NCBI GenBank assembly: GCA_902801885.1
Contig: CADCJX010000006.1
Location: 1-64,000, forward strand
DNA: 64,000 nucleotides
From: an uncultured Bacteroidia bacterium
Lineage (GTDB): Bacteria; Bacteroidota; Bacteroidia; Bacteroidales; UBA932
Reading direction: 5' to 3'
Made by a program: the position numbers and the translations under genes
The notes under the pieces: model-generated
What the model saw: only the letters and a program-made list of their open reading frames with translations
Told to the model about the DNA's origin: nothing
Database searches by the model: none
Shown: positions 43,882-52,127 of the stretch, in pieces
Position numbering within the stretch: position 1 is the stretch's first letter
Layout: each line of letters starts with the position of its first letter

Positions 43882-44721
43882 CTAGACCCCGCCGAAGGCG
43901 CTGTAGCCGCCATCGACGGGGATTATTACACCCGTAACGAATGACGAGATGTCGCTCAGCAGGTAAAGCATGGTGCCTACCAGGTCCTCTGGCTCACCGA
44001 ACTTGTGGGTCGGGGTATTCGCAATGATCTTCTCTCCCCTTGGTTTGAGGGCTCCTGTAGCTTCATCAGTAAGCAAGAAGCGGTTCTGGTCTGTAAGGAA
44101 GAACCCCGGAGCTATGGCATTGCATCTGATACCCATCTGGGCCACATGGACTGCGAACCACTGGGTGAAATTGTTGATGGCACCCTTGGCTGCTGAATAT
44201 GCAGGGATCTTGGTAAGGGGGCGGATTGAGTTCATCGAGGAGATGTTCAGCACGTTCCCCTTTCCGGCTTCGAGCATGTCCTGGGTAAAGACCATGGTTG
44301 CAAGCAAAGTGCCTTTGAAATTGAGGTCGAAGACTTGGTCGAAGCCTCCGAGGTCGAGGCCGTAGAATGTGCTGCCAAGATCGATTCCGGGTTCCATCTG
44401 CTCAGCAGCGCAGGTTGCCTTCGGAGAGTTACCTCCTGCACAGTTGATCAGTATATCAATCTTGCCGAGCTTTTCATGGATAAGATCCCGTGCAGCCTCC
44501 AGGCCAGCTTTGTCAAGCGTACTGGCAGAGATGCCGATGCACTTTACTCCGAATTCTGCAGCGATTGCCTCTCCCTTTGCGGGATTGTCTGCGCTGCGGC
44601 TGATAACGGCCAGGTTGACTCCGGCCTGCGCCAGTCCCCTCGTCAGGGCCATGCCTATCACACCGAATCCGCCGGTGATCACACAATTACGACCTTTCAG
44701 GTCATCAAATGAATATTTCAT
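43882..44721 (-). CDS. D-fructuronate reductase (mannonate oxidoreductase), UxuB/YjmF-type SDR
   Basis: The 279-residue NAD(P)-dependent SDR has the cofactor loop TGGFGVIG (16-23), NCAGG near 93, Ser161/162, and Tyr175/Lys179 in PAYSAAKGAINNF. The stretch from there through NAIAPGFFLTDQN to the C-terminal 'VDGGYSAFGGV' is close, from memory, to B. subtilis YjmF, the SDR-type fructuronate reductase. The reaction is D-mannonate to and from D-fructuronate. The frame opens to 44958, but 44721 starts the SDR fold and the upstream part is hairpin-containing leader. It is the last gene of the operon after gnd (61-base gap with a hairpin). Confidence 0.82.
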   Translation of the reverse strand: MKYSFDDLKGRNCVITGGFGVIGMALTRGLAQAGVNLAVISRSADNPAKGEAIAAEFGVKCIGISASTLDKAGLEAARDLIHEKLGKIDILINCAGGNSPKATCAAEQMEPGIDLGSTFYGLDLGGFDQVFDLNFKGTLLATMVFTQDMLEAGKGNVLNISSMNSIRPLTKIPAYSAAKGAINNFTQWFAVHVAQMGIRCNAIAPGFFLTDQNRFLLTDEATGALKPRGEKIIANTPTHKFGEPEDLVGTMLYLLSDISSFVTGVIIPVDGGYSAFGGV

Positions 44722-44753
44722 ACCGTATCTCACTTTGGTTTCATCTTTTTCTG

Positions 44754-44776
44754 GCTGGAAGGAGGTCTCTTCCAGC
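44754..44776 (-). promoter_or_regulatory. hairpin between gnd and the SDR gene
   Basis: GCTGGAAG and CTTCCAGC (8 bp, 7-base loop) in the 61-base gap. There is no T-run after it on the minus strand, so it looks more like an mRNA processing or stability element than a terminator. Confidence 0.5.
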
Positions 44777-44782
44777 TCAATA

Positions 44783-46240
44783 CTAAACCGTATAAGTGCC
44801 GGAGACGGTGTCGCCGCCGTGGCCAGTCCAGTTTGTATGGAAGAATTCACCGCGCTGGCGGTCGGTCCTCTCGTATGTATGGGCACCGAAATAGTCTCTC
44901 TGCGCCTGGAGCAGGTTGGCCGGGAGCCTCTCGGTACGGTAGCCGTCATAATATTCAAGGGCGGCGGTCATGCAAGGAGCAGGTACGCCGTTGACGACGG
45001 CCTGGGCAATGACATTCCTCCATCCCTTCTGGGCATCCGAGAGTTTCTCCTTGAAATAGGGATCCAGCAGGATATTGGCAATCATCGGATTATTGTCAAA
45101 GGCCTCCTTGATCTTGCCGAGGAAGACACTCCTGATGATGCAGCCGCCTCTCCAGAGAAGTGCTATGCCGCCATAATTAAGGTCCCAGCCATATTCCTTG
45201 GCTGCGGCCCTCATCAAGGAATAACCTTGAGCATATGAGACCACCTTGGAAGCGAAAAGAGCGCGCCTGAGGTCTTCCAGGAAGGCTTCCCGGTCACCGG
45301 TAAACTTCACGGGACGAGGTCCATCGAGGATCTTAGATGCCTCTACTCTTTCCTCCTTCAATGCCGACAGGCAGCGGGCATAGACGGACTCACTTATCAA
45401 GGTCAGTGGTTCACCGAGGTCGAGTGCGGAAATAGCTGTCCATTTGCCAGTACCCTTCTGGCCGGCTGTGTCAAGAATATAATCCAACACATACTTTCCA
45501 TCCTCATCCTTCTTGGCAAGGATGTCGCGGGTAATTTCGATCAGATAGCTGTCAAGGTCGCCCTTGTTCCATTCGGCAAAGGTCTGGTGCATTTCCTCGT
45601 TTGTCATTCCGAGAATGTCCTTCATGATCTGGTAGCACTCACAGATGAGCTGGATGTCACCGTATTCGATACCGTTATGGACCATCTTCACGAAATGGCC
45701 GGCCCCACCCTGGCCTACCCAGTCACAGCATGGTGTGCCGTCTGCTACCTTGGCGCTTATGCCCTGGAAGATTGGCTTGACATAGGGCCACGCAGCCGGC
45801 GAGCCGCCTGGCATCATTGACGGGCCCTTGAGGGCACCTTCTTCGCCACCGGAGACTCCTGTGCCGATGTAGAGGAGACCTTTGCTCTCGACATATTCCG
45901 TCCTGCGGGCGGTGTCGGGGAAATGGGTGTTGCCACCGTCTATGATTATGTCTCCCTTGTCCAGGAGCGGAATAAGTTTCTCGATGAAATCATCGACGGG
46001 TTTTCCAGCCTTAACCATCAGGAAGACCTTCCTGGGGCTTTTGAGGGACTCTACGAAATCCTCAAGGGAATGGGCTCCATAGAAATTGAGGCCCTTGCCC
46101 CGCCCTTCCATGAAATGGTCGACTTTCTCGACCGTACGGTTGTAGACACTGACATGGAACCCTTTGCTCTCCATGTTGAGGGCCAGGTTCTCACCCATAA
46201 CCGCCAGACCTACAAGTCCGATGTCTGATACTGCTTTCAT
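44783..46240 (-). CDS. gnd: 6-phosphogluconate dehydrogenase, decarboxylating
   Basis: The 485-residue enzyme converts 6-phosphogluconate to ribulose-5-phosphate with CO2 release. The NADP-binding [12 protein letters not shown] is at 10-21; [17 protein letters not shown] and [13 protein letters not shown] provide substrate-binding and catalytic Lys residues; the C-terminal helical domain ends with '[11 protein letters not shown]'. The length is typical of the long form. It lies between the LarA-like gene (46-base gap with a perfect palindrome) and the SDR gene. In this setting it would consume 6-phosphogluconate made from uronate-derived gluconate as well as from glucose-6-phosphate. Confidence 0.96.
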   Translation of the reverse strand: MKAVSDIGLVGLAVMGENLALNMESKGFHVSVYNRTVEKVDHFMEGRGKGLNFYGAHSLEDFVESLKSPRKVFLMVKAGKPVDDFIEKLIPLLDKGDIIIDGGNTHFPDTARRTEYVESKGLLYIGTGVSGGEEGALKGPSMMPGGSPAAWPYVKPIFQGISAKVADGTPCCDWVGQGGAGHFVKMVHNGIEYGDIQLICECYQIMKDILGMTNEEMHQTFAEWNKGDLDSYLIEITRDILAKKDEDGKYVLDYILDTAGQKGTGKWTAISALDLGEPLTLISESVYARCLSALKEERVEASKILDGPRPVKFTGDREAFLEDLRRALFASKVVSYAQGYSLMRAAAKEYGWDLNYGGIALLWRGGCIIRSVFLGKIKEAFDNNPMIANILLDPYFKEKLSDAQKGWRNVIAQAVVNGVPAPCMTAALEYYDGYRTERLPANLLQAQRDYFGAHTYERTDRQRGEFFHTNWTGHGGDTVSGTYTV

Positions 46241-46261
46241 TCTTTTTTTCCTTTATTTCCT

Positions 46262-46281
46262 TGTCAAGGGGCCCCTTGACA
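46262..46281. promoter_or_regulatory. perfect 20-bp palindrome between the LarA-like gene and gnd
   Basis: TGTCAAGGGG joined directly to CCCCTTGACA. A second 10-bp palindrome ATAACGTTAT lies at 46281-46290 and includes the stop of the LarA-like gene. As RNA it would form an 8-bp hairpin with loop GGCC; as DNA it is a strong candidate operator. Confidence 0.6.
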
Positions 46282-46286
46282 TAACG

Positions 46287-47564
46287 TTATACAAATCTGG
46301 AAGGATGGGCCCAGAGGCCTAGGGCAGGATTGGAAATGTAGTAGACCTCCTCTCCGTCAGGCATGATGTTCCACCCGTCTTTCATCCGGTCCGCCGGATA
46401 GCGCTTCATGATCGCGGCAAGGTCGCCATAGGCAAATCCTACATTCTCGATTTCCTCCTTGCCCATTGCCGGACCTGGACAGTAGGTGATCTTGAACCTA
46501 CCCTCCGAAGACCCATGAATAAGATGGGCAGAGGCGCTCAGGTTATCCTGGAGATCCTTGTTAGCTTCAGTAGCTTCCAGGGTGTGAGGAGTACCCTTGT
46601 AACCATATTTCCTGATGAGAGCATCTATCGTCGGGTCCTCACCGAACTCCTTGAGGGCAGGAGCCATGATGATCAGGTCAGCTCCGTCAGCGAGTGCCAT
46701 CCTGGTGCGGTAAACCGCCTTGTTGCCAAGCCAGGTGCTCTTGAACTCAGCAGGATCAAGATAGACAAGGCATTTGCGGATCTCGTGGTCGACCATTATG
46801 AAATTTGTTTCGAGCGACAGCTTGGAAGCCTTCTCGAAGCACTCGAAATCATCTCCGATGAACAGGCCGCGGGTCACGATCCCACCAGTCGCCTCATCTT
46901 TTGCCCTGACAGTAAGGATGTACACTATAGGCAGGTCCGGAATGAAATGTACCCTGGCATATTCAAGTACATCACGGACAGGAGTCCTGGCCCTTCCCAT
47001 TATCCGCTCCATCCCATAGGAGGCACCAAGGAAGTGGCTCTTGTTTATTCCTTCCGCACCACCGACACCTACGAATATGTTCTTGGTGTAATTGGCCATG
47101 CCGATGACCTCATGAGGCACCACCTGTCCGACAGACAGGATAAGGTCGAACGAAGTGTCTAGGAGCAACTTGTTTACCTGGGCAGGCCATGAATAGTTGA
47201 CACGGCCCTCAGAGACCTTGCTGAGATACTCCGCTGGAACTTCGCCTACAGTGACAACGTCGTTGCGCCAGTCATGGACGCGGAACTTTCCTGCAGGCAC
47301 ACCTGCGTACATTGTCCCGATCTGTTCCTCCGTCATTGGAGTATGGGTGCCGAGAGCTGGCATGACGTCAGTCAGGGCATCTCCGAAATAGTCGTTTACC
47401 ATCCTGGTGATCGGACCGGCATGCGAATTCAACCTGGTGAAATCGGGAGGAATGGCAAGGACCCTCCTCCGAGGGCCCATGCTGTCAAAAACTTCCCTAA
47501 GGATGTCGTTCAGTTCTGGATCAGATATGATGTCTGTCTTAGAACCTCTTGCGAAATAGAGCAT
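46287..47564 (-). CDS. LarA-superfamily nickel-pincer racemase/epimerase, candidate D-gluconate 2-epimerase
   Basis: The 425-residue protein has the lactate racemase (DUF2088) fold. The catalytic set of LarA can be placed: DFTR (Asp41, Arg44), His74 in LGTHTPM, His151 in VPHEVIG, the cofactor-binding Lys161 exactly ten residues later, and His177 sixteen after that. All match LarA (D72/R75, H108, H174, K184, H200) by motif and mostly by spacing. So it should use the nickel-pincer nucleotide cofactor. Members act on 2-hydroxyacids; one group is known, from memory, as D-gluconate 2-epimerase. The gene context (mannonate-forming SDR, gnd, sugar kinase) fits mannonate to gluconate. LarB, LarC and LarE are not in this window. 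Confidence 0.8.
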   Translation of the reverse strand: MLYFARGSKTDIISDPELNDILREVFDSMGPRRRVLAIPPDFTRLNSHAGPITRMVNDYFGDALTDVMPALGTHTPMTEEQIGTMYAGVPAGKFRVHDWRNDVVTVGEVPAEYLSKVSEGRVNYSWPAQVNKLLLDTSFDLILSVGQVVPHEVIGMANYTKNIFVGVGGAEGINKSHFLGASYGMERIMGRARTPVRDVLEYARVHFIPDLPIVYILTVRAKDEATGGIVTRGLFIGDDFECFEKASKLSLETNFIMVDHEIRKCLVYLDPAEFKSTWLGNKAVYRTRMALADGADLIIMAPALKEFGEDPTIDALIRKYGYKGTPHTLEATEANKDLQDNLSASAHLIHGSSEGRFKITYCPGPAMGKEEIENVGFAYGDLAAIMKRYPADRMKDGWNIMPDGEEVYYISNPALGLWAHPSRFV

Positions 47565-47567
47565 GGC

Positions 47568-48644
47568 TTAGCGTTTTACTCTTGCATTACCGTTCCAGAT
47601 ACTCCAGACCTGGTCTTCATCAGCAGGCTGGGCATAATCGGTAAGGAAAGTCGTAGCGAGAGCTCCGCAGGCCCAGCCGAACTGGATCCACTTCTCAGGC
47701 TCCCAACCCTTCAGTATTGCATAGAGAAGACCTCCTACAAAACCGTCGCCTCCACCGATCCTGTCCAGGACATGGATAGGCCTGGGTTCGACGACATGCC
47801 AGGTCTCACCTTCGAGCATTATAGCTCCCCAGTTGTGGCTATTCGCATCATTGACCTGGCGCAGGGTAGTGGCAAAGACCTTGGCTGAAGGATATTCAGC
47901 CTTCACCCTGCGGATCATTTCCTTGAAGCCATCGATCTTAGAAGAAATGTCCTTGCCTCCGGCTTCCGGGCCCTGGATTCCAAGACAAAGCTGGAAATCC
48001 TCTTCATTACCGATCAGGATGTCGGCCAGGGAGCAAATCTCGCTGAATATGGCCCGGAGCTCCTCTTCCCTTCCGGCCCAGAAAGACGCCCGGTAGTTGA
48101 GGTCGAAACTGATCATCGTTCCGTACTCCTTGGCCTTCCTTGCGATTTCCAGGCAGAACTTTCCCGTGTCCGGACTGAGTGCAGAGATAAGTCCAGAGAG
48201 ATGAACGATCCTGACGCCTTCCTGCCCGAAGATCCTGTCAAGGTCGAAGTCCTTGACATTCAAAGTCCTTCCAACTTCTCCCGCACGGTCGTTCCAGACC
48301 CTTGGGCCGCGGGATCCATAGCCGCTGTCCGCCACATTGATCTGGTGACGGTAGCCCCATGGACCGCCTTGAGGCACGTCCGGGCCCTCGAAGTCCATTC
48401 CGCGCGAACGGAGATTGGACTTGATGAAGGCTGCAAAAGGACTGTCCTTCACGAATGCTGTGAGAACCTTGACCGGCAGTCCGAGATAGGAGGAGATGCT
48501 GGCCACGTTGGTCTCGGCACTGGTGGCCTGAAGACGGAACATGTCACTCGAATGGACAGGCTGGCCGTTTTCAGGTGTAACACGCAGGCCCATGCTGGTC
48601 GGAACCAGCATGGCGTACCTGCAGTTATTCTTGCTGTTATCCAT
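47568..48644 (-). CDS. PfkB-family sugar kinase (gluconate or 2-keto-3-deoxygluconate kinase)
   Basis: The 358-residue ribokinase-fold enzyme has the catalytic motif DRIGGGDGF (base Asp300), the 'TSAETNVA' substrate region, and FDLNYRASFW at 180-189, a motif common in KDG kinases. Automatic naming would be 2-dehydro-3-deoxygluconokinase. But no dehydratase that makes KDG is near, whereas its neighbours would make and use gluconate and 6-phosphogluconate, so gluconate kinase is an equally good reading. The LarA-like gene starts three bases after its stop; the GH2 gene ends 18 bases before its start. Confidence 0.82.
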   Translation of the reverse strand: MDNSKNNCRYAMLVPTSMGLRVTPENGQPVHSSDMFRLQATSAETNVASISSYLGLPVKVLTAFVKDSPFAAFIKSNLRSRGMDFEGPDVPQGGPWGYRHQINVADSGYGSRGPRVWNDRAGEVGRTLNVKDFDLDRIFGQEGVRIVHLSGLISALSPDTGKFCLEIARKAKEYGTMISFDLNYRASFWAGREEELRAIFSEICSLADILIGNEEDFQLCLGIQGPEAGGKDISSKIDGFKEMIRRVKAEYPSAKVFATTLRQVNDANSHNWGAIMLEGETWHVVEPRPIHVLDRIGGGDGFVGGLLYAILKGWEPEKWIQFGWACGALATTFLTDYAQPADEDQVWSIWNGNARVKR

Positions 48645-48662
48645 GATACGGATTATGGATGA

Positions 48663-50549
48663 CTATTTAGTAGGCATGGACTTGATAACTCCGACGTTGA
48701 CATCATGGAGTTTCTTCTCATCCATCTTGATGACCTTGCGGTCGTAAGTCATGATTCCGTTGACCTCGATCTCCACGTCGGTCGTCTGGGTGTAGACGGC
48801 TGCGCAGCAACCCTGCTTGATGAGCTGCTTGAGCTGCTCGGCGAAGGAGGCGTACTCGGCAAGGACTTCGTCACCGTTCTTGTACTGGACATAGCCCCAG
48901 TTCTTGTCTGCCTGCCAGAGATGGCCCTCTACAGGGAAACCTATACCGCCGTACTCGCCCAGGACGTTGATCATGTTCTTGTCCCACATCCTCATTGCAG
49001 GATAAGGATAATGGTGGTTGTCGAGGATGTCACCGACACCTTCCTCCCAGTTGCCGCCTGAAGACTGGTTGACGAGCCTGGTCGGATCGAGTTTCTTGGT
49101 GTAAGCCACGACTTCCTTGGTGTCGAACTGGCTCCAAGCCTCGTTGAAAGGAACCCATACGACGATACACTGGAATTTCTTGACCTGGTTCATGATCTCA
49201 GTCCACTCCTTGTAGTAGTTGGCCTTTGCCTCGGGTGTAGCGGGGAAATCCTCGCCCTCGCCGTAGTAGTACATGCCCCACTTGCCCTTCCTGTTGTCGG
49301 AGAAGGAAGGCATGTCCTGCCAGACAAGCATTCCGAGCTGGTCGCAGTAGTAGAACCAGCGGTCGGGCTCGACCTTGATGTGCTTGCGGATCATATTGAA
49401 GCCGAAGTCCTTGGTCTTCTGGATATCGAACTTGAGAGCCTCGTCGGTAGGGGCGGTGTAGAGTCCGTCAGGCCACCAGCCCTGGTCGAGAGGACCGAAC
49501 TGGAAGAGAGCCTCGCCGTTGAGTCCCATCAGTTTTGTGTTGCTGTTCTTCTGGTAGACGGAAATCTCGCGCATGGCAGTGTAGGCAGCTACCCTGTCGA
49601 CGATCTTGCCGGCCCTGAGGATCTGGATGTCCAATCCGTAGAGATAAGGAGAGTCTGGAGACCAGAGCTTGGGACTCGGGACATTGAGGGTCACGCTTCC
49701 GCCGGGAGCCGCCATTCCGGAAGCAAGGACTGCATACTGGCCGTCCTTTGCCGCCTTGGCTGCATTGACAGTCTCGGTTGAATAGCCTATGCCTCCATCG
49801 AGAAGGAATACCTTCACGACATCGCCCTCCTGGACACCTGCAGCATCCACGGTGACATCGATGGATTTGCTCTTGAGGCAGGAGACTACGTTGTAGTCTG
49901 TGATATGGGTGGGAGCGACAGGCTCAATCCACACGCTCTGCCAGATTCCGGAAACCGGAGTGTACCAGATTCCGCGGGGGTTGGCGACCTGCTTTCCGCG
50001 AGGCTGGAAATCATCGTCAGTAGCATCCTCTACCCTCACCACCAGGTTGTTGGCTCCGCTCTTGAGATAAGGTGTGACATCGAATGAGAAATGAGTGTAA
50101 CCGCCTGTGTGGGTACCGACTTTTACATCATTCACGAAAACTTCCGCCTTCCAGTCAACTGCATCGAAGTTGAGCATGAGACGTCTTCCCTTCCATGCTG
50201 AAGGCACGGTGAACTCCGTCCTGTACCAAAGGGCATCGTCAGCAGTCACGGTACGTCCTACTCCTGAAAGAGCAGATTCAACTGCAAAGGGGACAAGGAT
50301 CTTGCCGTCAAAGGTCGAAGGCTTCGCCTGTGACTTGGGAGTTATTGAATAATCCCAAAGTCCGTTGAGCGATTTCCAATCGGTGCGGACCATCTGGGGA
50401 CGTGGATACTCAGGATGTGCATTCGAAGGAGAAACTTCCTCTGCCCATTTTGTCTTGATCCTGTCTCCCGCGGGAGCCCACTGCTGTGCTGAGGCGCTGC
50501 CGACAAATGCAAGGGCGGCAGCAACCATAGTGATAAATCTGGATTTCAT
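48663..50549 (-). CDS. GH2 beta-glycosidase (galactosidase/glucuronidase-like), exported
   Basis: The 628-residue enzyme has a Sec signal peptide (about 1-21), a sugar-binding jelly-roll domain ('LWYRTEFTVPSAW', 'WKAEVFVNDVKVGTHTGGY'), an immunoglobulin-like domain (about 215-325) and a TIM barrel with the acid/base E470 in VWVPFNEAW and nucleophile E532 in NVLGEYGG. The N-x-K motif that marks classic beta-glucuronidases is not present; the region reads 'EVNGIMTYDRK'. The activity may thus be beta-galactosidase or another beta-glycoside of an acidic sugar. It is the first gene of the operon that ends with the SDR. A -7-like box is at 50589-50596. Confidence 0.9.
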   Translation of the reverse strand: MKSRFITMVAAALAFVGSASAQQWAPAGDRIKTKWAEEVSPSNAHPEYPRPQMVRTDWKSLNGLWDYSITPKSQAKPSTFDGKILVPFAVESALSGVGRTVTADDALWYRTEFTVPSAWKGRRLMLNFDAVDWKAEVFVNDVKVGTHTGGYTHFSFDVTPYLKSGANNLVVRVEDATDDDFQPRGKQVANPRGIWYTPVSGIWQSVWIEPVAPTHITDYNVVSCLKSKSIDVTVDAAGVQEGDVVKVFLLDGGIGYSTETVNAAKAAKDGQYAVLASGMAAPGGSVTLNVPSPKLWSPDSPYLYGLDIQILRAGKIVDRVAAYTAMREISVYQKNSNTKLMGLNGEALFQFGPLDQGWWPDGLYTAPTDEALKFDIQKTKDFGFNMIRKHIKVEPDRWFYYCDQLGMLVWQDMPSFSDNRKGKWGMYYYGEGEDFPATPEAKANYYKEWTEIMNQVKKFQCIVVWVPFNEAWSQFDTKEVVAYTKKLDPTRLVNQSSGGNWEEGVGDILDNHHYPYPAMRMWDKNMINVLGEYGGIGFPVEGHLWQADKNWGYVQYKNGDEVLAEYASFAEQLKQLIKQGCCAAVYTQTTDVEIEVNGIMTYDRKVIKMDEKKLHDVNVGVIKSMPTK

Positions 50550-50588
50550 TATTAGAATAAGTGTTTTAAAATGTCGAGTTCAATATTA

Positions 50589-50616
50589 CAAATATACTCA
50601 TTATTTATTAATTTTG
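50589..50616. promoter_or_regulatory. divergent -7 boxes for the GH2 operon and cstA
   Basis: CAAATATA at 50589-50596 is a minus-strand TATATTTG box, 40 bases before the GH2 ATG. TAATTTTG at 50609-50616 is a plus-strand box 27 bases before the cstA ATG. -33 boxes are not convincing. Confidence 0.4.
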
Positions 50617-50643
50617 TATAATGCCCTTTATAGGAAGATTGCC

Positions 50644-52113
50644 ATGTTTTCACTCATCCTCAGCCTCATCGCCCTAATCCTGGGCTACATGCTTTACGGG
50701 AAATTCGTAGAGAGGGTTTTCGGACCGGATAAAAGCCGCACGACCCCCGCAATCGACAAAGCGGACGGCGTAGACTTCGTCCCGCTCCCCACTTGGAAGG
50801 TGTTCATGATCCAGTTCCTGAACATTGCCGGAACCGGACCGATCTTCGGGGCCATCATGGGTGCCAAATTCGGGCCTTCCGCCTATCTCTGGATCGTGCT
50901 GGGATGTATCTTCGCGGGAGCGGTCCATGACTACCTTTCCGGGATGCTTTCAGTAAGGCACGGAGGAGCGGGACTCCCTGAGATCATCGGCACCTACCTT
51001 GGCAACGGCACCAAGAAGGTAGTCCTGGTCTTCACGGTCGTGATGCTGACCCTTGTTGCTGCAGTATTCGTCTACAGTCCTGCTATCATCCTCGGCGACA
51101 TCGCCGGAGACGGGACAGCCAAGGCGATCATGATCTGGGTCGGAGTTATATTCATCTACTATTTCATCGCCACCATGCTTCCGATCGACAAAGTGATCGG
51201 AAGGTTCTACCCTATCTTCGCATTCGCATTGATCTTCATGGCGGTCGCCCTCCTGGCTGGCCTTCTGGTCAAATGGCCCTCCATCCCCGAGCTTTGGGAC
51301 GGCCTTGCCAACCGCGGTCCTTCGGTCGGAGTCAACGGACAGCCCATATTCCCCTGCCTCTTCATAACCATTGCCTGCGGAGCCATAAGCGGCTTCCACG
51401 CAACCCAGAGTCCGCTGATGGCACGATGCCTCAAGAATGAAAAGCTAGGACGGCCGGTGTTCTATGGCTCGATGATCACCGAAGGACTCGTGGCCCTGGT
51501 CTGGGCGGCGGTATCATCCTACTTCTTCTTCGACGGAGGAGCAGCGGAGTGCGGATCGGACCTCACGGCTGCAGCCCCTACGGTGGTCACCGCCGTCTCT
51601 AAATCATGGTTGGGAATCCTTGGAGGCATTCTTGCCATCCTCGGCGTTGTAGCAGCCCCCATAACCAGCGGCGACACTGCCCTCAGAAGTTCCAGGCTTA
51701 TCATCGCCGATTTCATCAAGCTTGACCAGAAACCTATCCGCAACAGGCTGCTCATCAGCATCCCCCTGTTCATAGCCACCGGTATCCTGCTCTGGTTCAA
51801 CATCGCTGACTCCAACGGCTTCAACACCATCTGGAGATACTTCGGCTGGTCGAACCAAACCCTTGCCGTGTTCACCCTCTGGGCCATCACTGTCTACCTG
51901 CTAAGGGACAAGAAAGGAATGCAGTATCTTATCAGCGGCATCCCGGCGGCGTTCATGACAGCCGTGAGCATTACATTCATCCTCGTAGACAAGGTCGGAT
52001 TCGGGGTCAATGCGGCAATTGCACCGTGGATCGGACTTGCAACTTTCACAATTGCGGGAGCCATCCTGTCGGGCTTGAAGATGCATCATGACAACCAAAT
52101 GAAAGACAATTAA
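50644..52113 (+). CDS. cstA: carbon starvation protein A, peptide/pyruvate transporter-like
   Basis: The 489-residue membrane protein begins MFSLILSLIALILGYMLYGKF and has about 12-14 membrane segments. The family hallmarks 'VLGCIFAGAVHDYLSGM' and 'GAISGFHATQSPLMARC' are present. CstA family proteins take up peptides or pyruvate and respond to carbon limitation in E. coli. The frame opens to 50365, but those residues lie in the opposite gene and promoter region; 50644 gives the true N-terminus. It is the short form usual in Bacteroidetes. The HerA-like ATPase gene starts 14 bases downstream. Confidence 0.93.
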   Translation: MFSLILSLIALILGYMLYGKFVERVFGPDKSRTTPAIDKADGVDFVPLPTWKVFMIQFLNIAGTGPIFGAIMGAKFGPSAYLWIVLGCIFAGAVHDYLSGMLSVRHGGAGLPEIIGTYLGNGTKKVVLVFTVVMLTLVAAVFVYSPAIILGDIAGDGTAKAIMIWVGVIFIYYFIATMLPIDKVIGRFYPIFAFALIFMAVALLAGLLVKWPSIPELWDGLANRGPSVGVNGQPIFPCLFITIACGAISGFHATQSPLMARCLKNEKLGRPVFYGSMITEGLVALVWAAVSSYFFFDGGAAECGSDLTAAAPTVVTAVSKSWLGILGGILAILGVVAAPITSGDTALRSSRLIIADFIKLDQKPIRNRLLISIPLFIATGILLWFNIADSNGFNTIWRYFGWSNQTLAVFTLWAITVYLLRDKKGMQYLISGIPAAFMTAVSITFILVDKVGFGVNAAIAPWIGLATFTIAGAILSGLKMHHDNQMKDN

Positions 52114-52127
52114 TATCATTCAAGAAT

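Noticed and set aside
44722-44958. N-terminal extension of the SDR gene
   Set aside because: The extra 79 residues are unlike any SDR N-terminus, overlap gnd and contain the intergenic hairpin. The methionine at 44721 starts the fold.
47568-48644. Firm naming of the sugar kinase as KdgK
   Set aside because: The FDxNxR and GGGDGF motifs allow it, but no KDG-forming dehydratase or aldolase is nearby and gluconate fits the pathway at least as well.
48663-50549. Naming the GH2 enzyme a beta-glucuronidase from the uronate context
   Set aside because: The N-x-K motif that recognises the carboxylate in classic beta-glucuronidases is not visible, so the name is not supported by sequence.
50365-50643. 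N-terminal extension of CstA
   Set aside because: It lies over the start of the divergent GH2 gene and the promoter region; the family N-terminus begins at 50644.
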